A stretch of DNA of 64,000 bases, from the NCBI GenBank assembly GCA_965368185.1, contig CBDULZ010000016.1, forward strand, positions 1-64,000, given 5' to 3'. Source of the DNA: Kriegella sp965368185 (lineage in GTDB: Bacteria; Bacteroidota; Bacteroidia; Flavobacteriales; Flavobacteriaceae). The notes under the pieces were generated by a model. That model had not been told where the DNA came from, ran no database searches, and was given only the letters and a program-made list of their open reading frames with translations. A program made the translations under genes and the position numbers. Within the stretch, counting starts at the first letter, position 1. Each line of letters begins with the position of its first letter. Of this stretch, positions 25,352-34,217 are shown in pieces.

Positions 25352-26422
25352 TCAAACGATTACTTTGTAACGCCATCCAAATTTATCTTCTGCCTTGTTA
25401 TATTGAATTTCGGTAATCCGTTTTTTCAATCTGTCGGCATAGGTATTTGATAGTTCAGGAAGGTCGTAATCGGTATCTCTAAATCCAAAACTGGCAATAG
25501 GCGAGACTACAGCGGCTGTACCTGCTCCGAACATTTCTTTCAATGTTCCATTCTTTGCGGCTTCAACCACTTCACTGACCGTGATTTTTCGTACCTCTAC
25601 CGATATCCCCTCGTCTTTTGCAATTTCCAATATGCTCTTGCGGGTTATGCCGTCCAATATACGGTCACTGGTGGGTCCTGTAATCAAAGTGTCGTTTATG
25701 CGTATAAAAATATTCATGGCACCTGCTTCCTCGATATACTCATGCTTATTATCGTCTGTCCAAATAACTTGTTGGTATCCTTTCTCCTTGGCCAATTGCG
25801 TAGGATAGAATTGCCCTGCATAATTACCTCCCGCTTTTGCAAAGCCCACACCGCCATTAGCGGACCGTGAGTATTTCTCTTCGATTAAGACTTTCACTTT
25901 TCCTGAAAAATAAGATCCAGAAGGGGCACAGGCAATAATGAATTTGAATTCATCGGCCGGTGATGCATGAAAGCCTGTCCCGGAAGCTAATATAAATGGC
26001 CTGATGTAAAGTGAACTTCCCTCAGAAGTCGGAATCCATTGCTCGTCTATTCGCAACAAGGTTTTCAAGCCTTCCATGAAATACTCTTCCGGCAATTCGG
26101 GTATGGCCATTCGGCGCGCCGAAATATTCAATCTTTTTTGATTTTCCAAAGGTCTGAACAACCAAATGGCACCATCAACATCTTTATAGGCCTTCATTCC
26201 TTCGAAAATAGACTGGCCATAATGAAAGATCTTCGCAGAGGGTTCTAAACTGATGGGCTGATAAGGTACTACTTTGGGCAACTCCCACACACCATTTCGA
26301 TAATCACAGACCAACATATGATCTGTAAATACGTTTCCGAAAGATAGGTTGTCAAAATCAACTTGGCCGATTTTCGATGTCTTGGCTTGCTCAACATGAA
26401 CTTTTAATGTGGTAGTATCCAT
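25352..26422 (-). CDS. ilvE: Branched-chain amino acid aminotransferase
   Basis: PLP enzyme that carries out the last step in Leu, Ile and Val synthesis, or the first in their breakdown. The 356-residue length fits the longer IlvE subgroup. The PLP-lysine region is FAKAGGNYAGQ, followed by VIWTDDNKHEYIEEAGAMNIF and the GTAAVVSPIASF phosphate-binding segment. IYIRPFILASG-like sequence in the middle is also family-typical. It is monocistronic. Together with icmF elsewhere in the window it touches branched-chain acyl metabolism, but the genes are not linked. Confidence 0.96.
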   Translation of the reverse strand: MDTTTLKVHVEQAKTSKIGQVDFDNLSFGNVFTDHMLVCDYRNGVWELPKVVPYQPISLEPSAKIFHYGQSIFEGMKAYKDVDGAIWLFRPLENQKRLNISARRMAIPELPEEYFMEGLKTLLRIDEQWIPTSEGSSLYIRPFILASGTGFHASPADEFKFIIACAPSGSYFSGKVKVLIEEKYSRSANGGVGFAKAGGNYAGQFYPTQLAKEKGYQQVIWTDDNKHEYIEEAGAMNIFIRINDTLITGPTSDRILDGITRKSILEIAKDEGISVEVRKITVSEVVEAAKNGTLKEMFGAGTAAVVSPIASFGFRDTDYDLPELSNTYADRLKKRITEIQYNKAEDKFGWRYKVIV

Positions 26423-26528
26423 TATAATTAAATTTAAAAGATTAAAATTAATTAATTATGACCACTAGTTCTTCTTTTTTCGTCCAAAATTGACCAGTTT
26501 TGTAGTAGTTGTATAAATTTCACGCTAT

Positions 26529-27032
26529 ATGAGAGATTTTAATATTTTCCTGGTGGTTTTGGTACTTTTTTTCTCTTGCCAAGCACAAGAAACAAAGAAA
26601 GCACTAACTGGTGCTTCTCAAACAACTGATGATTTTTTATCTTTTGGTGAAAAAATGAAGGCCGATGGGTATATTTCAAACGCCATAATGTCCGGAAAAT
26701 ATGAGGCTATGGCTATAAATGATACGGTGGCCATCAAATTTTCAGGCCAAATAATCGATGTTTGTCAGGCAAAAGGTTGTTGGATGCGACTTCAGCTGAA
26801 AAATGGTTCGACAACGATGGTGCGTTTCAAAGATTATGGATTTTTTATGCCAAAGGATAGCGCTGGGAAAACTGCTATAGTTAATGGATTGGCCTTTGTG
26901 GAGGAAATGACCGTAGCGGACCAGAAACATTATGCCAAGGATGGTGGAAAGTCAGATGCAGAAATCGCCAAAATTACCGAACCCAAAAAAGTGTACGGTT
27001 TTGAAGCCAGTGGCGTACTTTTAAAAAAGTAA
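26529..27032 (+). CDS. DUF4920 domain lipoprotein
   Basis: Envelope lipoprotein of 167 residues. The N-terminal signal ends LFFSC (Cys17). The mature part matches DUF4920: the central segment VDVCQAKGCWMRLQL is replaced here by IDVCQAKGCWMRLQL, with two Cys that may bind a ligand or form a disulfide, and then FKDYGFFMPKDSAGK. The function is unknown. One base separates its stop from the GTG start of mnmD, so the two are co-transcribed. Confidence 0.88.
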   Translation: MRDFNIFLVVLVLFFSCQAQETKKALTGASQTTDDFLSFGEKMKADGYISNAIMSGKYEAMAINDTVAIKFSGQIIDVCQAKGCWMRLQLKNGSTTMVRFKDYGFFMPKDSAGKTAIVNGLAFVEEMTVADQKHYAKDGGKSDAEIAKITEPKKVYGFEASGVLLKK

Positions 27033-27033
27033 G

Positions 27034-27693
27034 GTGGAAAGAGATATTATAACGACCGGAGATGGTTCGAAGACCATTCATATTAGGGACTGGAACGAGC
27101 AATACCATTCTAAACATGGGGCCGTACAAGAAGCTTACCACGTGTTTATCAAACACGGACTTTCACTTTTTACAAATCAGGATGTATCGATTTTGGAAAT
27201 AGGTTTTGGTACGGGACTCAATGCGTTCATTACTTTTTTGGAGGCTAGGAAAACAGCTTTGAAAATTCGATACACAGGGGTAGAGCTTTATCCTATTGCT
27301 CAGAACGAAATGAAGGCACTGAATTATAGCTCTCAATTGGATGTCAAGGACTTTAATGACATTTTTCTAAAAATGCATGCCTCTAGTTGGGAAGATGAGG
27401 TAGCTATTAGCGATGACTTCATGTTGCGCAAAGAGAAAAAGGATTTTAAGGATATTACTGCTGAGAATGAATTTGATTTAATTTATTTTGATGCCTTTGG
27501 GGCGAGGGTGCAACCAGAACTATGGACCGAGGCTATTTTTATCAGGATGTATAGCGCCCTGAAAAAAAATGGTATTTTAGTAACCTATGCGGCAAAAGGT
27601 AGCGTGCGTCGCGCTATGCAAACTGTTGGTTTTACGGTTGAAAGATTGCCTGGTCCACCCGGGAAGCGGGAAATGCTTCGAGCCAAAAAGTAG
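27034..27693 (+). CDS. mnmD: tRNA (5-methylaminomethyl-2-thiouridine)(34) methyltransferase MnmD
   Basis: SAM-dependent methyltransferase that finishes the mnm5s2U modification of the wobble uridine of tRNAs. It is the stand-alone equivalent of the methyltransferase half of E. coli MnmC. The 219 residues carry ILEIGFGTGLNAFITFLEA (SAM site) and FDLIYFDAFGARVQPELWT, the catalytic DAFxP-like region. The late GILVTYAAKGSVRRAMQ and GPPGKREMLRA segments are diagnostic of MnmD. The start is GTG, one base after the upstream stop. The oxidase half is absent, as is usual in this phylum. Confidence 0.93.
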   Translation: MERDIITTGDGSKTIHIRDWNEQYHSKHGAVQEAYHVFIKHGLSLFTNQDVSILEIGFGTGLNAFITFLEARKTALKIRYTGVELYPIAQNEMKALNYSSQLDVKDFNDIFLKMHASSWEDEVAISDDFMLRKEKKDFKDITAENEFDLIYFDAFGARVQPELWTEAIFIRMYSALKKNGILVTYAAKGSVRRAMQTVGFTVERLPGPPGKREMLRAKK

Positions 27694-27821
27694 GGCAGTA
27701 TTATCACTAAAAGTTAAATATTTACCATGATCCACTTGTAAATTAACACAAGTTTAAAGAACACTGTTAAATCGAAATTAAACCTAAAGGGTTCCGTTGC
27801 TAAAACACCTATTTTTGATGT

Positions 27822-28781
27822 ATGAGAGTATTGATTACAGGAGCAACGGGATTAGTAGGTAGTGAAATAGTGCGTCTATGTCACGAGCGTAATATCGACG
27901 TGAATTATTTGACTACCCGTTCCAAAAAAGTGGTCTCGAAAGATAATTATCAGGGATTTCTTTGGAAGCCTGAGAAGGGTGAAATCGATTTGGAATGCTT
28001 TAAAGGGGTTGCCGCCATTATCAATTTGGCCGGTTCGACCATTTCAAAGAGGTGGACACCACGAAACCGCAAGAAAATAATTAAAAGTAGGGTCAATACG
28101 CTACGCACGTTACGAGAGGGTCTCGGAAAAATTGATAACCGTCGAATTGTTTCTTTAGTGTCGGCATCGGCGGTGGGTGTTTACCCCCACTCATTTGATA
28201 GCTATTATGTTGAAAATGAAAAGAGGGTCGATGATAGTTTTTTAGGTGAGGTTGTTCAAGCTTGGGAGAAAGAGGTGGATGCCTTTAATAAATATGACCT
28301 GAAAACTTCGAAAATACGTATAGGTTTGGTAATGTCTTTAAAAGGTGGTGCGTTGCCCCAAATGGCGAAACCGATAAAGCACTATGTAGGGGCCGCGATT
28401 GGCAATGGTGAGCAATGGCAGTCATGGATCCATTTATCCGATTTGGCACGAATTTTTTTATTCGTAGTTGAAAACGAGCTCGGTGGTGTGTATAATGGGG
28501 TTGGGCCTAATCCTGTTTCCAATGCCAAATTGATGAAAGAAATTGCAAAAGTATTGGATAAACCCCTTATTTTGCCGAATATACCAAAATTCGTTTTAAG
28601 AATAGTTCTCGGTAAAATGTCTTATCTCCTTCTTGCAAGCCAACGTGTAAGTAGCAAAAAGATTGAAGAAGAAGGTTTCGTTTTTGAATACCAGAACATT
28701 TGTCGCGCCCTAGAGGAAATTTACCGATCGGAAACCGACAAAGAACTGTCCAATTCATTAGACATTAAAGAATACGTGTAG
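27822..28781 (+). CDS. TIGR01777 family NAD(P)-dependent oxidoreductase
   Basis: Extended short-chain dehydrogenase/epimerase-like protein of 319 residues with a C-terminal DUF1731 segment. The dinucleotide-binding motif is ITGATGLVGSEIV near residue 5. NLAGSTISKRWTPRNRKKI, SASAVGVYP and WQSWIHLSDLARIFLF are hallmarks of the family, whose substrate is unknown. A TATTTTTG element ends five bases before the ATG, so the transcript may be almost leaderless. A strong terminator follows at 28817-28841. Confidence 0.9.
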   Translation: MRVLITGATGLVGSEIVRLCHERNIDVNYLTTRSKKVVSKDNYQGFLWKPEKGEIDLECFKGVAAIINLAGSTISKRWTPRNRKKIIKSRVNTLRTLREGLGKIDNRRIVSLVSASAVGVYPHSFDSYYVENEKRVDDSFLGEVVQAWEKEVDAFNKYDLKTSKIRIGLVMSLKGGALPQMAKPIKHYVGAAIGNGEQWQSWIHLSDLARIFLFVVENELGGVYNGVGPNPVSNAKLMKEIAKVLDKPLILPNIPKFVLRIVLGKMSYLLLASQRVSSKKIEEEGFVFEYQNICRALEEIYRSETDKELSNSLDIKEYV

Positions 28782-28816
28782 TAATTAGGTATTTTGAGAC
28801 CAATTTTAGTTTTCAT

Positions 28817-28841
28817 ATCCGCCATTGGCGGATTTTTTTTT
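28817..28841 (+). terminator. Intrinsic terminator after the TIGR01777 gene
   Basis: ATCCGCC and GGCGGAT pair perfectly around ATT, followed by eight T residues, 36 bases beyond the stop codon. Confidence 0.95.
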
Positions 28842-28881
28842 AAAGTTTGGTGACATTATGACATTTTTGAAGAATTGGCAG

Positions 28882-28889
28882 TACTTTTG
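28882..28889 (+). promoter_or_regulatory. -7 element for grpE-dnaJ
   Basis: TACTTTTG matches TAnnTTTG, 34 bases upstream of the grpE ATG. The nearest TTTG is only 12 bases upstream, so the -33 part is uncertain. I saw no CIRCE-type inverted repeat. Confidence 0.5.
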
Positions 28890-28923
28890 CCGTCTGAAAA
28901 TCGTGTATTTAAACTTGTATTAA

Positions 28924-29487
28924 ATGAGCAAAGAAAGCAAAGCAGAAGATATAGAGGAAGTATTTTCCGAAAAGGAAGTTATCGAGGAGAAATCTTCGGG
29001 GAATACTGAAAATCAAATTGATGAGCAAGAAGAATTATCTGAAGAGGAACAACTTCGCGAGGAGCTCGGAAAAGAGAAAGATAAATTTTTAAGGCTTTTT
29101 GCAGAATTCGAGAACTACAAAAGACGCACTTCGAAAGAGCGGATTGATCTTTTTAAAACCGCAGGGCAAGAGGTTATCGTAAGCTTATTACCTGTTTTAG
29201 ACGACTTTGATCGTGCCCTTAAAGAGCTTGCGAAGTCGGAGGATAAAGAAATGTTCAAGGGTGTTGAACTTATTAGGGTGAAATTCAGGGAAACGTTGAA
29301 ATCAAAAGGTCTGGAAGAAGTGGAAGTGGAGCAAGGCGATGCCTTTGATGCAGAAGTTCATGATGCGATTACACAAATACCCGCACCTAATAAAAAGCTG
29401 AAAGGAAAGATAATTGACGTCGTTGAGAAGGGCTTTAAGTTGGGCGACAGAATCATTCGTCACCCGAAAGTGGTCGTCGGAAACTAA
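28924..29487 (+). CDS. grpE: Nucleotide exchange factor GrpE
   Basis: Cytoplasmic co-chaperone that releases ADP from DnaK. The 187 residues hold a very acidic, disordered N-terminus and a long coiled coil (about 40-105, with RLFAEFENYKRRTSKER). The C-terminal beta domain includes DAFDAEVHDAITQIPAP and GFKLGDRIIRHPKVVVG, the standard GrpE ending. It is nine bases upstream of dnaJ in the same operon; dnaK is not in the window. Confidence 0.97.
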   Translation: MSKESKAEDIEEVFSEKEVIEEKSSGNTENQIDEQEELSEEEQLREELGKEKDKFLRLFAEFENYKRRTSKERIDLFKTAGQEVIVSLLPVLDDFDRALKELAKSEDKEMFKGVELIRVKFRETLKSKGLEEVEVEQGDAFDAEVHDAITQIPAPNKKLKGKIIDVVEKGFKLGDRIIRHPKVVVGN

Positions 29488-29496
29488 AATAGCAGG

Positions 29497-30621
29497 ATGA
29501 AGGAAGATTATTATGAGATACTGGGCATAAGCAAAAATGCCACTGCGGCCGAAATTAAAAAGGCTTACAGAAAAAAGGCATTAGAGCACCACCCTGATAA
29601 GAATCCGGGAGACGCCAAGGCGGAAGAAATGTTCAAAAAATCTGCTGAGGCCTATGAGGTTTTGAGCAATGCCGACAAAAAGGCTCGATATGACCAGTTC
29701 GGCCATGCTGCCTTTGAAGGAGCTGGTGGTTTTGGCGGTGGCGGTATGAACATGGATGATATTTTCAGCCAGTTCGGTGATATTTTTGGCAGTGCTTTTG
29801 GCAGCGGCGGCGGATTTAGTGGCTTTGGAGGTTTCGGTGGCGGTGGTCAGCGTAGGGTTAAAGGTAGCAATCTCAGAATTCGCGTAAAACTTACTTTGGA
29901 AGAAGTAGCCAATGGTATTGAAAAGAAAGTAAAGGTTCGCAGAAAGGTCCAAGCAGATGGTGTTAGCTATAAAACCTGTGGCACTTGTGGCGGTAGGGGC
30001 CAAGTGACCAAGATTACCAATACAATTTTGGGTCGCATGCAAACGGCCACAACCTGCAGTGCCTGTGGAGGTAGCGGAGAGATTTTGGATAAACGGCCCA
30101 GTGATGCTGATGGCCAAGGTCTGCGTATCGAAGAAGAAACAGTATCAATTAAAATACCGGCCGGTGTAGAAGAGGGTATGCAACTCAAGGTGCCAGGAAA
30201 AGGTAATGAAGCACCGGGTAATGGAATTCCGGGTGATTTATTGGTGGCTATCGAAACCAAGGATCACGATACCCTGAAAAGAGAAGGAGACAACTTGCAT
30301 TACGACTTGTACGTCAGCATTTCTGAAGCAGTCTTAGGCACCTCGAGAGAAATCGATGCTGTCGGAGGCAAAGTCAGAATAAAATTAGAGCCGGGTATTC
30401 AATCGGGCAAAATTTTACGTTTGCGCGGAAAAGGCATTTCTAGCATCAACGGCTATGGAAGCGGTGATTTGTTAGTACATGTAAATGTGTGGACACCCAA
30501 AGAACTAAACAAAGAGCAAAAAGAGTTCTTTGAGCGTATGAACGGGAATGAGAATTTTGAACCTAAACCCGAGAAATCTGACAAATCTTTCTTCGAGAAA
30601 GTGAAGGATATGTTCACTTAG
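29497..30621 (+). CDS. dnaJ: Chaperone DnaJ with a reduced zinc-binding region
   Basis: Hsp40 co-chaperone that delivers substrates to DnaK and stimulates its ATPase. The 374 residues show a J domain (1-70, with HPD in HHPDKNPGDAKAEE), a Gly/Phe-rich segment (about 75-115), and C-terminal substrate-binding domains. The usual four CxxCxGxG motifs are only two: C161-x2-C164 and C187-x2-C190. By position these match motifs 2 and 3 of canonical DnaJ, so one zinc centre remains and the other is absent. I believe this is widespread in Flavobacteriaceae, from memory. Two hairpins with T-runs follow the gene. Confidence 0.95.
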   Translation: MKEDYYEILGISKNATAAEIKKAYRKKALEHHPDKNPGDAKAEEMFKKSAEAYEVLSNADKKARYDQFGHAAFEGAGGFGGGGMNMDDIFSQFGDIFGSAFGSGGGFSGFGGFGGGGQRRVKGSNLRIRVKLTLEEVANGIEKKVKVRRKVQADGVSYKTCGTCGGRGQVTKITNTILGRMQTATTCSACGGSGEILDKRPSDADGQGLRIEEETVSIKIPAGVEEGMQLKVPGKGNEAPGNGIPGDLLVAIETKDHDTLKREGDNLHYDLYVSISEAVLGTSREIDAVGGKVRIKLEPGIQSGKILRLRGKGISSINGYGSGDLLVHVNVWTPKELNKEQKEFFERMNGNENFEPKPEKSDKSFFEKVKDMFT

Positions 30622-30632
30622 GGAATATTAAT

Positions 30633-30661
30633 TTTGATTTTAAATAAAAAACGTATATTTG
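30633..30661 (+). promoter_or_regulatory. Promoter-like pair downstream of dnaJ
   Basis: TTTG (30633-30636), 17 bases, TATATTTG (30654-30661) forms a complete Bacteroidota promoter pattern with no gene directly behind it. Confidence 0.5.
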
Positions 30662-30664
30662 GTT

Positions 30665-30686
30665 TAATATTGGGAAACCAATATTA
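30665..30686 (+). terminator. dnaJ terminator with GAAA loop
   Basis: TAATATTGG and CCAATATTA pair perfectly around a GAAA tetraloop, followed by ATTTTCTTTTT. It lies 44 bases beyond the dnaJ stop. Confidence 0.8.
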
Positions 30687-30748
30687 ATTTTCTTTTTCAT
30701 AGCAATTTTTTTCCCATCCTTAAATTTTTAAGGGTGGGTTTTGTTTTT
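30668..30748 (+). ncRNA. Candidate small RNA after dnaJ
   Basis: A promoter pattern at 30633-30661 predicts a start near 30668. A second hairpin with a T-rich tract ends near 30748, and no open frame of note lies between. A transcript of about 80 bases is possible. The alternative is that both hairpins are tandem terminators for dnaJ and the promoter match is chance. Confidence 0.25.
30713..30748 (+). terminator. Second hairpin terminator after dnaJ
   Basis: CCCATCCTT and AAGGGTGGG (one T-G pair) form a stem around an eight-base A/T loop, followed by TTTTGTTTTT. Confidence 0.85.
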
Positions 30749-31044
30749 ATGGCAATTTCTGGTTCAATAACTACACCGAAAATTAAATCGATCGGGTGAG
30801 GTTTGCAGAAACATTTTAGACTTGTTTACATGTCCATATGTACACTTTCCGAGTGTCGCTACTATTGATTTTTCGGTACTTTAATGAGTCCGTTACAAAA
30901 AGGAATTCCATTTGATGGGTTAGAACTATTTTGAACATCAAAAGGTTTAGACCCTTTAGTTTTAACATAGGTTTACGTACAACATATATTCGAAAAGCGA
31001 AAGCCTTTTTAAAGCATTTATATATCTTTGGCAAAATTGCTTAC
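30749..31044. other. Intergenic region before the ABC transporter operon
   Basis: Short open frames are present on both strands but have no promoter, ribosome-binding site or recognisable composition. The only supported element is the -7 box at 31023-31030 near the end. Confidence 0.5.
31023..31030 (+). promoter_or_regulatory. -7 element for the ABC-MscS operon
   Basis: TATCTTTG fits TAnnTTTG, 14 bases upstream of the ATG at 31045. It supports that ATG over an in-frame start at 30931, which would lie upstream of the promoter. Confidence 0.6.
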
Positions 31045-31980
31045 ATGAACAACATTTTGGTTACGGAAGAGGTTACCAAACAATTTGGCAAGCATATCGC
31101 TCTCGACAAGGTTTCCTTAGAAATCCCCAAAAATAGTATTTACGGACTTTTAGGTCCCAATGGGGCTGGCAAAACGACTCTCATACGAATAATCAATCAG
31201 ATAACCTTTCCCGACAGTGGCAAGGTTTTTTTCGATGGAGAATTGCTAAAGCCGAGGCACATTGCTATGATCGGGTATTTGCCCGAAGAAAGAGGGTTGT
31301 ATAAAAGTATGAAGGTCGGTGAGCAAGCTTTGTACTTGGCCCAATTAAAAGGCTTGAGTAGGGCCGAAGCAAAGAAAAGGCTGAAATTTTGGTTTGAACG
31401 CCTGGAAATCGGTGATTGGTGGAATAAAAAAATACAGGAACTTTCAAAGGGCATGGCCCAAAAAATTCAATTTATAGTTACTGTTCTTCACGAGCCTAAA
31501 CTTCTTATTTTTGACGAGCCTTTTAGTGGTTTTGACCCTATCAACGCCAACATCATAAAGGATGAAATTCTTAAGCTTAAAGAAAACGGTACTTCCATTA
31601 TATTCTCCACGCATCGAATGGAATCCGTCGAAGAATTATGCGAGTACATTGCCTTGTTGCATGAATCTGAAAAAATATTGGACGGGAAGTTATCCGACAT
31701 AAAAAAAGCCTATAAAAGAAATATCTTTAAAGTTGGTTTAGAAGTTGATAATGGTGACGAACTTTTAAAGGAACTTATGGAAAAATTCGATATTGGTTCG
31801 TCTGCGTATGATTTGAATGAAAGACAGTTAGACTTTACGGTTCAATTGCCCTCTAATGATTCTGGTGAAATGTTGTCTTATTTATCGAATAGGGCAAATG
31901 TCAATTTGTACTTGGAAACCATACCTTCGGCTAACGAGATATTTATTCAAACGGTTAAAAATAAGGGTATCCATGAATAA
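31045..31980 (+). CDS. ABC-2 type transporter ATP-binding protein
   Basis: Cytoplasmic ATPase of an ABC-2/NatA-type exporter, 311 residues. Walker A is GPNGAGKTT, the signature is LSKGMAQKIQF, Walker B is LLIFDEPFSGFDP, and the H-loop His is in FSTHRME. The C-terminal 80 residues form a DUF4162-type domain. Its last eight bases overlap the start of the permease gene, and further genes (MscS, DUF6268 barrel, sigma-54-type activator) follow without real gaps. The cargo is unknown; NatAB-type systems move sodium or export proteins and drugs. Confidence 0.93.
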   Translation: MNNILVTEEVTKQFGKHIALDKVSLEIPKNSIYGLLGPNGAGKTTLIRIINQITFPDSGKVFFDGELLKPRHIAMIGYLPEERGLYKSMKVGEQALYLAQLKGLSRAEAKKRLKFWFERLEIGDWWNKKIQELSKGMAQKIQFIVTVLHEPKLLIFDEPFSGFDPINANIIKDEILKLKENGTSIIFSTHRMESVEELCEYIALLHESEKILDGKLSDIKKAYKRNIFKVGLEVDNGDELLKELMEKFDIGSSAYDLNERQLDFTVQLPSNDSGEMLSYLSNRANVNLYLETIPSANEIFIQTVKNKGIHE

Positions 31981-33310
31981 GCTATCGTTGATAATTAAAA
32001 GGGAATATTTGGCAAAAGTCAGAAATAAGTCCTTTGTTGTCATGACTTTCCTAAGTCCTATTTTAATGGTGGGTATGGTAGTGCTTATAGCCTATCTGAC
32101 AAAAATTAACGACAATGAAAAAAGGATAATCGGGCTGCTTAATGAAAGTGATTACTTTTCAACCGATTTTAACCCGACCGATGCCGTATCGTTTGTTCGT
32201 TTCGACGATATTTCTTTGCAGGCCGCCAAAGATTCAACTGAGCGTATGGGTTTCTACGGATTGCTTCATATTCCAGATGGGCATGACTTGGGAATGGTGA
32301 CCAATAAGTCCTTTTTCTATACCAAAGAAGTGCCGAGCACTTCGGTATTGGATAGAATAGAAATTATATTTCAAGAAAGGTTGCGGAAGGGAAGACTTCA
32401 AGAACTTGGGGTTTCGGCAGAAGATTTCGCCTCTATGGATAACAGTTTTGAACTTAAGACCGCGACCTTTGCAGGGCAAAAAAACTTAAAGGGTATCAAT
32501 GAGATAAAGGCATTTATTGGCGGTGGTTTCGGTTACTTGATAATGATGTTTATTATCATTTACGGTGGCTTTGTAATGCGTAGCGTCATCGAAGAAAAAA
32601 CGAGTAGGATTATTGAAGTGATCATTTCTTCGGTAAAGCCTTTTCAATTGATGCTGGGCAAAATTATAGGCACTTCCTTGGCGGGCATTACCCAGTTTGT
32701 AATTTGGATCATTTCCGGATTGTTACTGTTGTTGTTGGCCTTTTCGATTTTCGATATTGATCCATCTGAATTGAACAATGCCCCAAATACGGCGAACATG
32801 GTCGTTGGTATGGCACCTCCTGTTCCTACTTCAGATCAAACTATGCAATTATATGCACAAGAGTTGTTTCAGATTCCTTGGGCTATGCTGATTGGTTTTT
32901 TTATAGTATATTTCGTTCTTGGTTATTTGATTTACAGTTCAATATATGCGGCCATTGGAGCTGCCGTTGACAATGAAACGGATACCCAACAATTTATTTT
33001 TCCTATAATTCTGCCGTTGATGTTGGCCATTTATGTGGGATTCTTTTCTGTTTTTAGCAATCCACATGGGCCAATTGCGGTAGGTTTTTCGCTTTTTCCG
33101 TTGACTTCACCTATTGTAATGCTTATGCGTTTGCCAGGAGGTATTGGGGAAGGAGGCGTTCCCATTTGGCAAGTGGTAACTTCTATACTTCTGTTGATAG
33201 GTACTTTTATTGGTATCGTTTGGTTAGCAGCCAAAATCTACAGGGTGGGTATTCTAATGTATGGTAAAAAACCAACTTATAAAGAACTGCTCAGGTGGTT
33301 GAAATATTGA
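31973..33310 (+). CDS. ABC-2 type transporter permease
   Basis: Inner-membrane partner of the preceding ATPase, 445 residues. The ATG at 31973 overlaps the upstream stop and gives the typical start MNKLSLIIKREYLAKVRNKS. One transmembrane helix (about 22-44) is followed by a large extracytoplasmic domain (about 45-185), then five to six helices. FVMRSVIEEKTSRIIEVIISS and LLGKIIGT-like sequence are hallmarks of NatB/ABC2_membrane_3 permeases. Only two bases separate its stop from the ATG of the MscS gene. Confidence 0.92.
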   Translation: MNKLSLIIKREYLAKVRNKSFVVMTFLSPILMVGMVVLIAYLTKINDNEKRIIGLLNESDYFSTDFNPTDAVSFVRFDDISLQAAKDSTERMGFYGLLHIPDGHDLGMVTNKSFFYTKEVPSTSVLDRIEIIFQERLRKGRLQELGVSAEDFASMDNSFELKTATFAGQKNLKGINEIKAFIGGGFGYLIMMFIIIYGGFVMRSVIEEKTSRIIEVIISSVKPFQLMLGKIIGTSLAGITQFVIWIISGLLLLLLAFSIFDIDPSELNNAPNTANMVVGMAPPVPTSDQTMQLYAQELFQIPWAMLIGFFIVYFVLGYLIYSSIYAAIGAAVDNETDTQQFIFPIILPLMLAIYVGFFSVFSNPHGPIAVGFSLFPLTSPIVMLMRLPGGIGEGGVPIWQVVTSILLLIGTFIGIVWLAAKIYRVGILMYGKKPTYKELLRWLKY

Positions 33311-33311
33311 T

Positions 33312-34217
33312 ATGGAATATTTTAAGGAAATACTTTCTGCTGTAAACGGGTTCCTTTCCCGCAGAATTATTGATACCGATAATATTGATATTACTATCGG
33401 TACTTTGCTGACCATAATAATTGTACTTGTTGTGGTAACGTACCTGCTCAAGTTGATCCATAGATTTGTTACGGCAAAATTACCTGAAGCGGATAAAAAT
33501 AAGTTCGTCAGTATTTTCAATTTCCTTAAGTACCTGCTCTACATACTCATTATTATTACAGTACTTCATGCTTCTGGTGTTAATCTCACGGTACTATTAA
33601 CTGCATCTGCGGCCTTATTCGTCGGCTTAGGTTTTGCCTTGCAGTACCTCTTTCAAGATATTATTTCGGGTATCCTCATAATTTTAGACCAATCGCTACA
33701 TGTTGGCGATGTAATTGAAGTCGATAGCAAAGTGAGCCGGGTATTCGAAATTCGTTTACGAACTACTAGGGCATTGACGCGTGATGATAAAGTGATTATC
33801 ATACCGAATCACGTATTTTTGACAGACAGTATTTATAACCATACCCAAAACCATAATATCACAAGAGAGTCTCTGAAAATCGGTGTGGCGTATGGTAGCG
33901 ATGTCACTAAAGTTACCCGAATACTTGAAGATGTTGCCGACGGTCATAGTGATGTACTTAAAAGCCCGAAGCCCTTCGTTCAATTTGACGATTTTGGTGA
34001 TTCGGCACTTATGTTTTCGCTTAATTTTTTCATTAAGAATAGCTTTGGAAGCCCTGGCATCAAAAGTGCAATGAGGTACAAAATTGATGCGGAGTTCAGA
34101 GATCATAACATTAGCATACCGTTCCCTCAAAGAGATGTGCATGTCTATCAGCATAGCCCTTTTCAACATAGCAGGGTCGAAAACTCAAAAAAGGAATGGG
34201 GATTAGGAGACGATTGA
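33312..34217 (+). CDS. Mechanosensitive ion channel (MscS family), operon-linked
   Basis: Inner-membrane channel of 301 residues with the MscS fold: three to four helices in the first 125 residues, the pore helix LLTASAALFVGLGFALQYLF, then IISGILIILDQSLHVGDVIEVD of the beta domain and an alpha-beta C-terminus. It differs clearly from the MscS at 17015-17839. Its 3' end overlaps the next gene by 22 bases. The tight packing between an ABC exporter and an outer-membrane protein suggests a role in one envelope process, not only osmotic safety. Confidence 0.92.
   Translation: MEYFKEILSAVNGFLSRRIIDTDNIDITIGTLLTIIIVLVVVTYLLKLIHRFVTAKLPEADKNKFVSIFNFLKYLLYILIIITVLHASGVNLTVLLTASAALFVGLGFALQYLFQDIISGILIILDQSLHVGDVIEVDSKVSRVFEIRLRTTRALTRDDKVIIIPNHVFLTDSIYNHTQNHNITRESLKIGVAYGSDVTKVTRILEDVADGHSDVLKSPKPFVQFDDFGDSALMFSLNFFIKNSFGSPGIKSAMRYKIDAEFRDHNISIPFPQRDVHVYQHSPFQHSRVENSKKEWGLGDD

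Noticed and set aside
30816..31034. 72-codon frame on the minus strand upstream of the ABC operon
   Set aside because: Irregular mix of hydrophobic and basic residues with no domain or signal pattern, overlapping the promoter of the plus-strand operon. Judged a chance frame.
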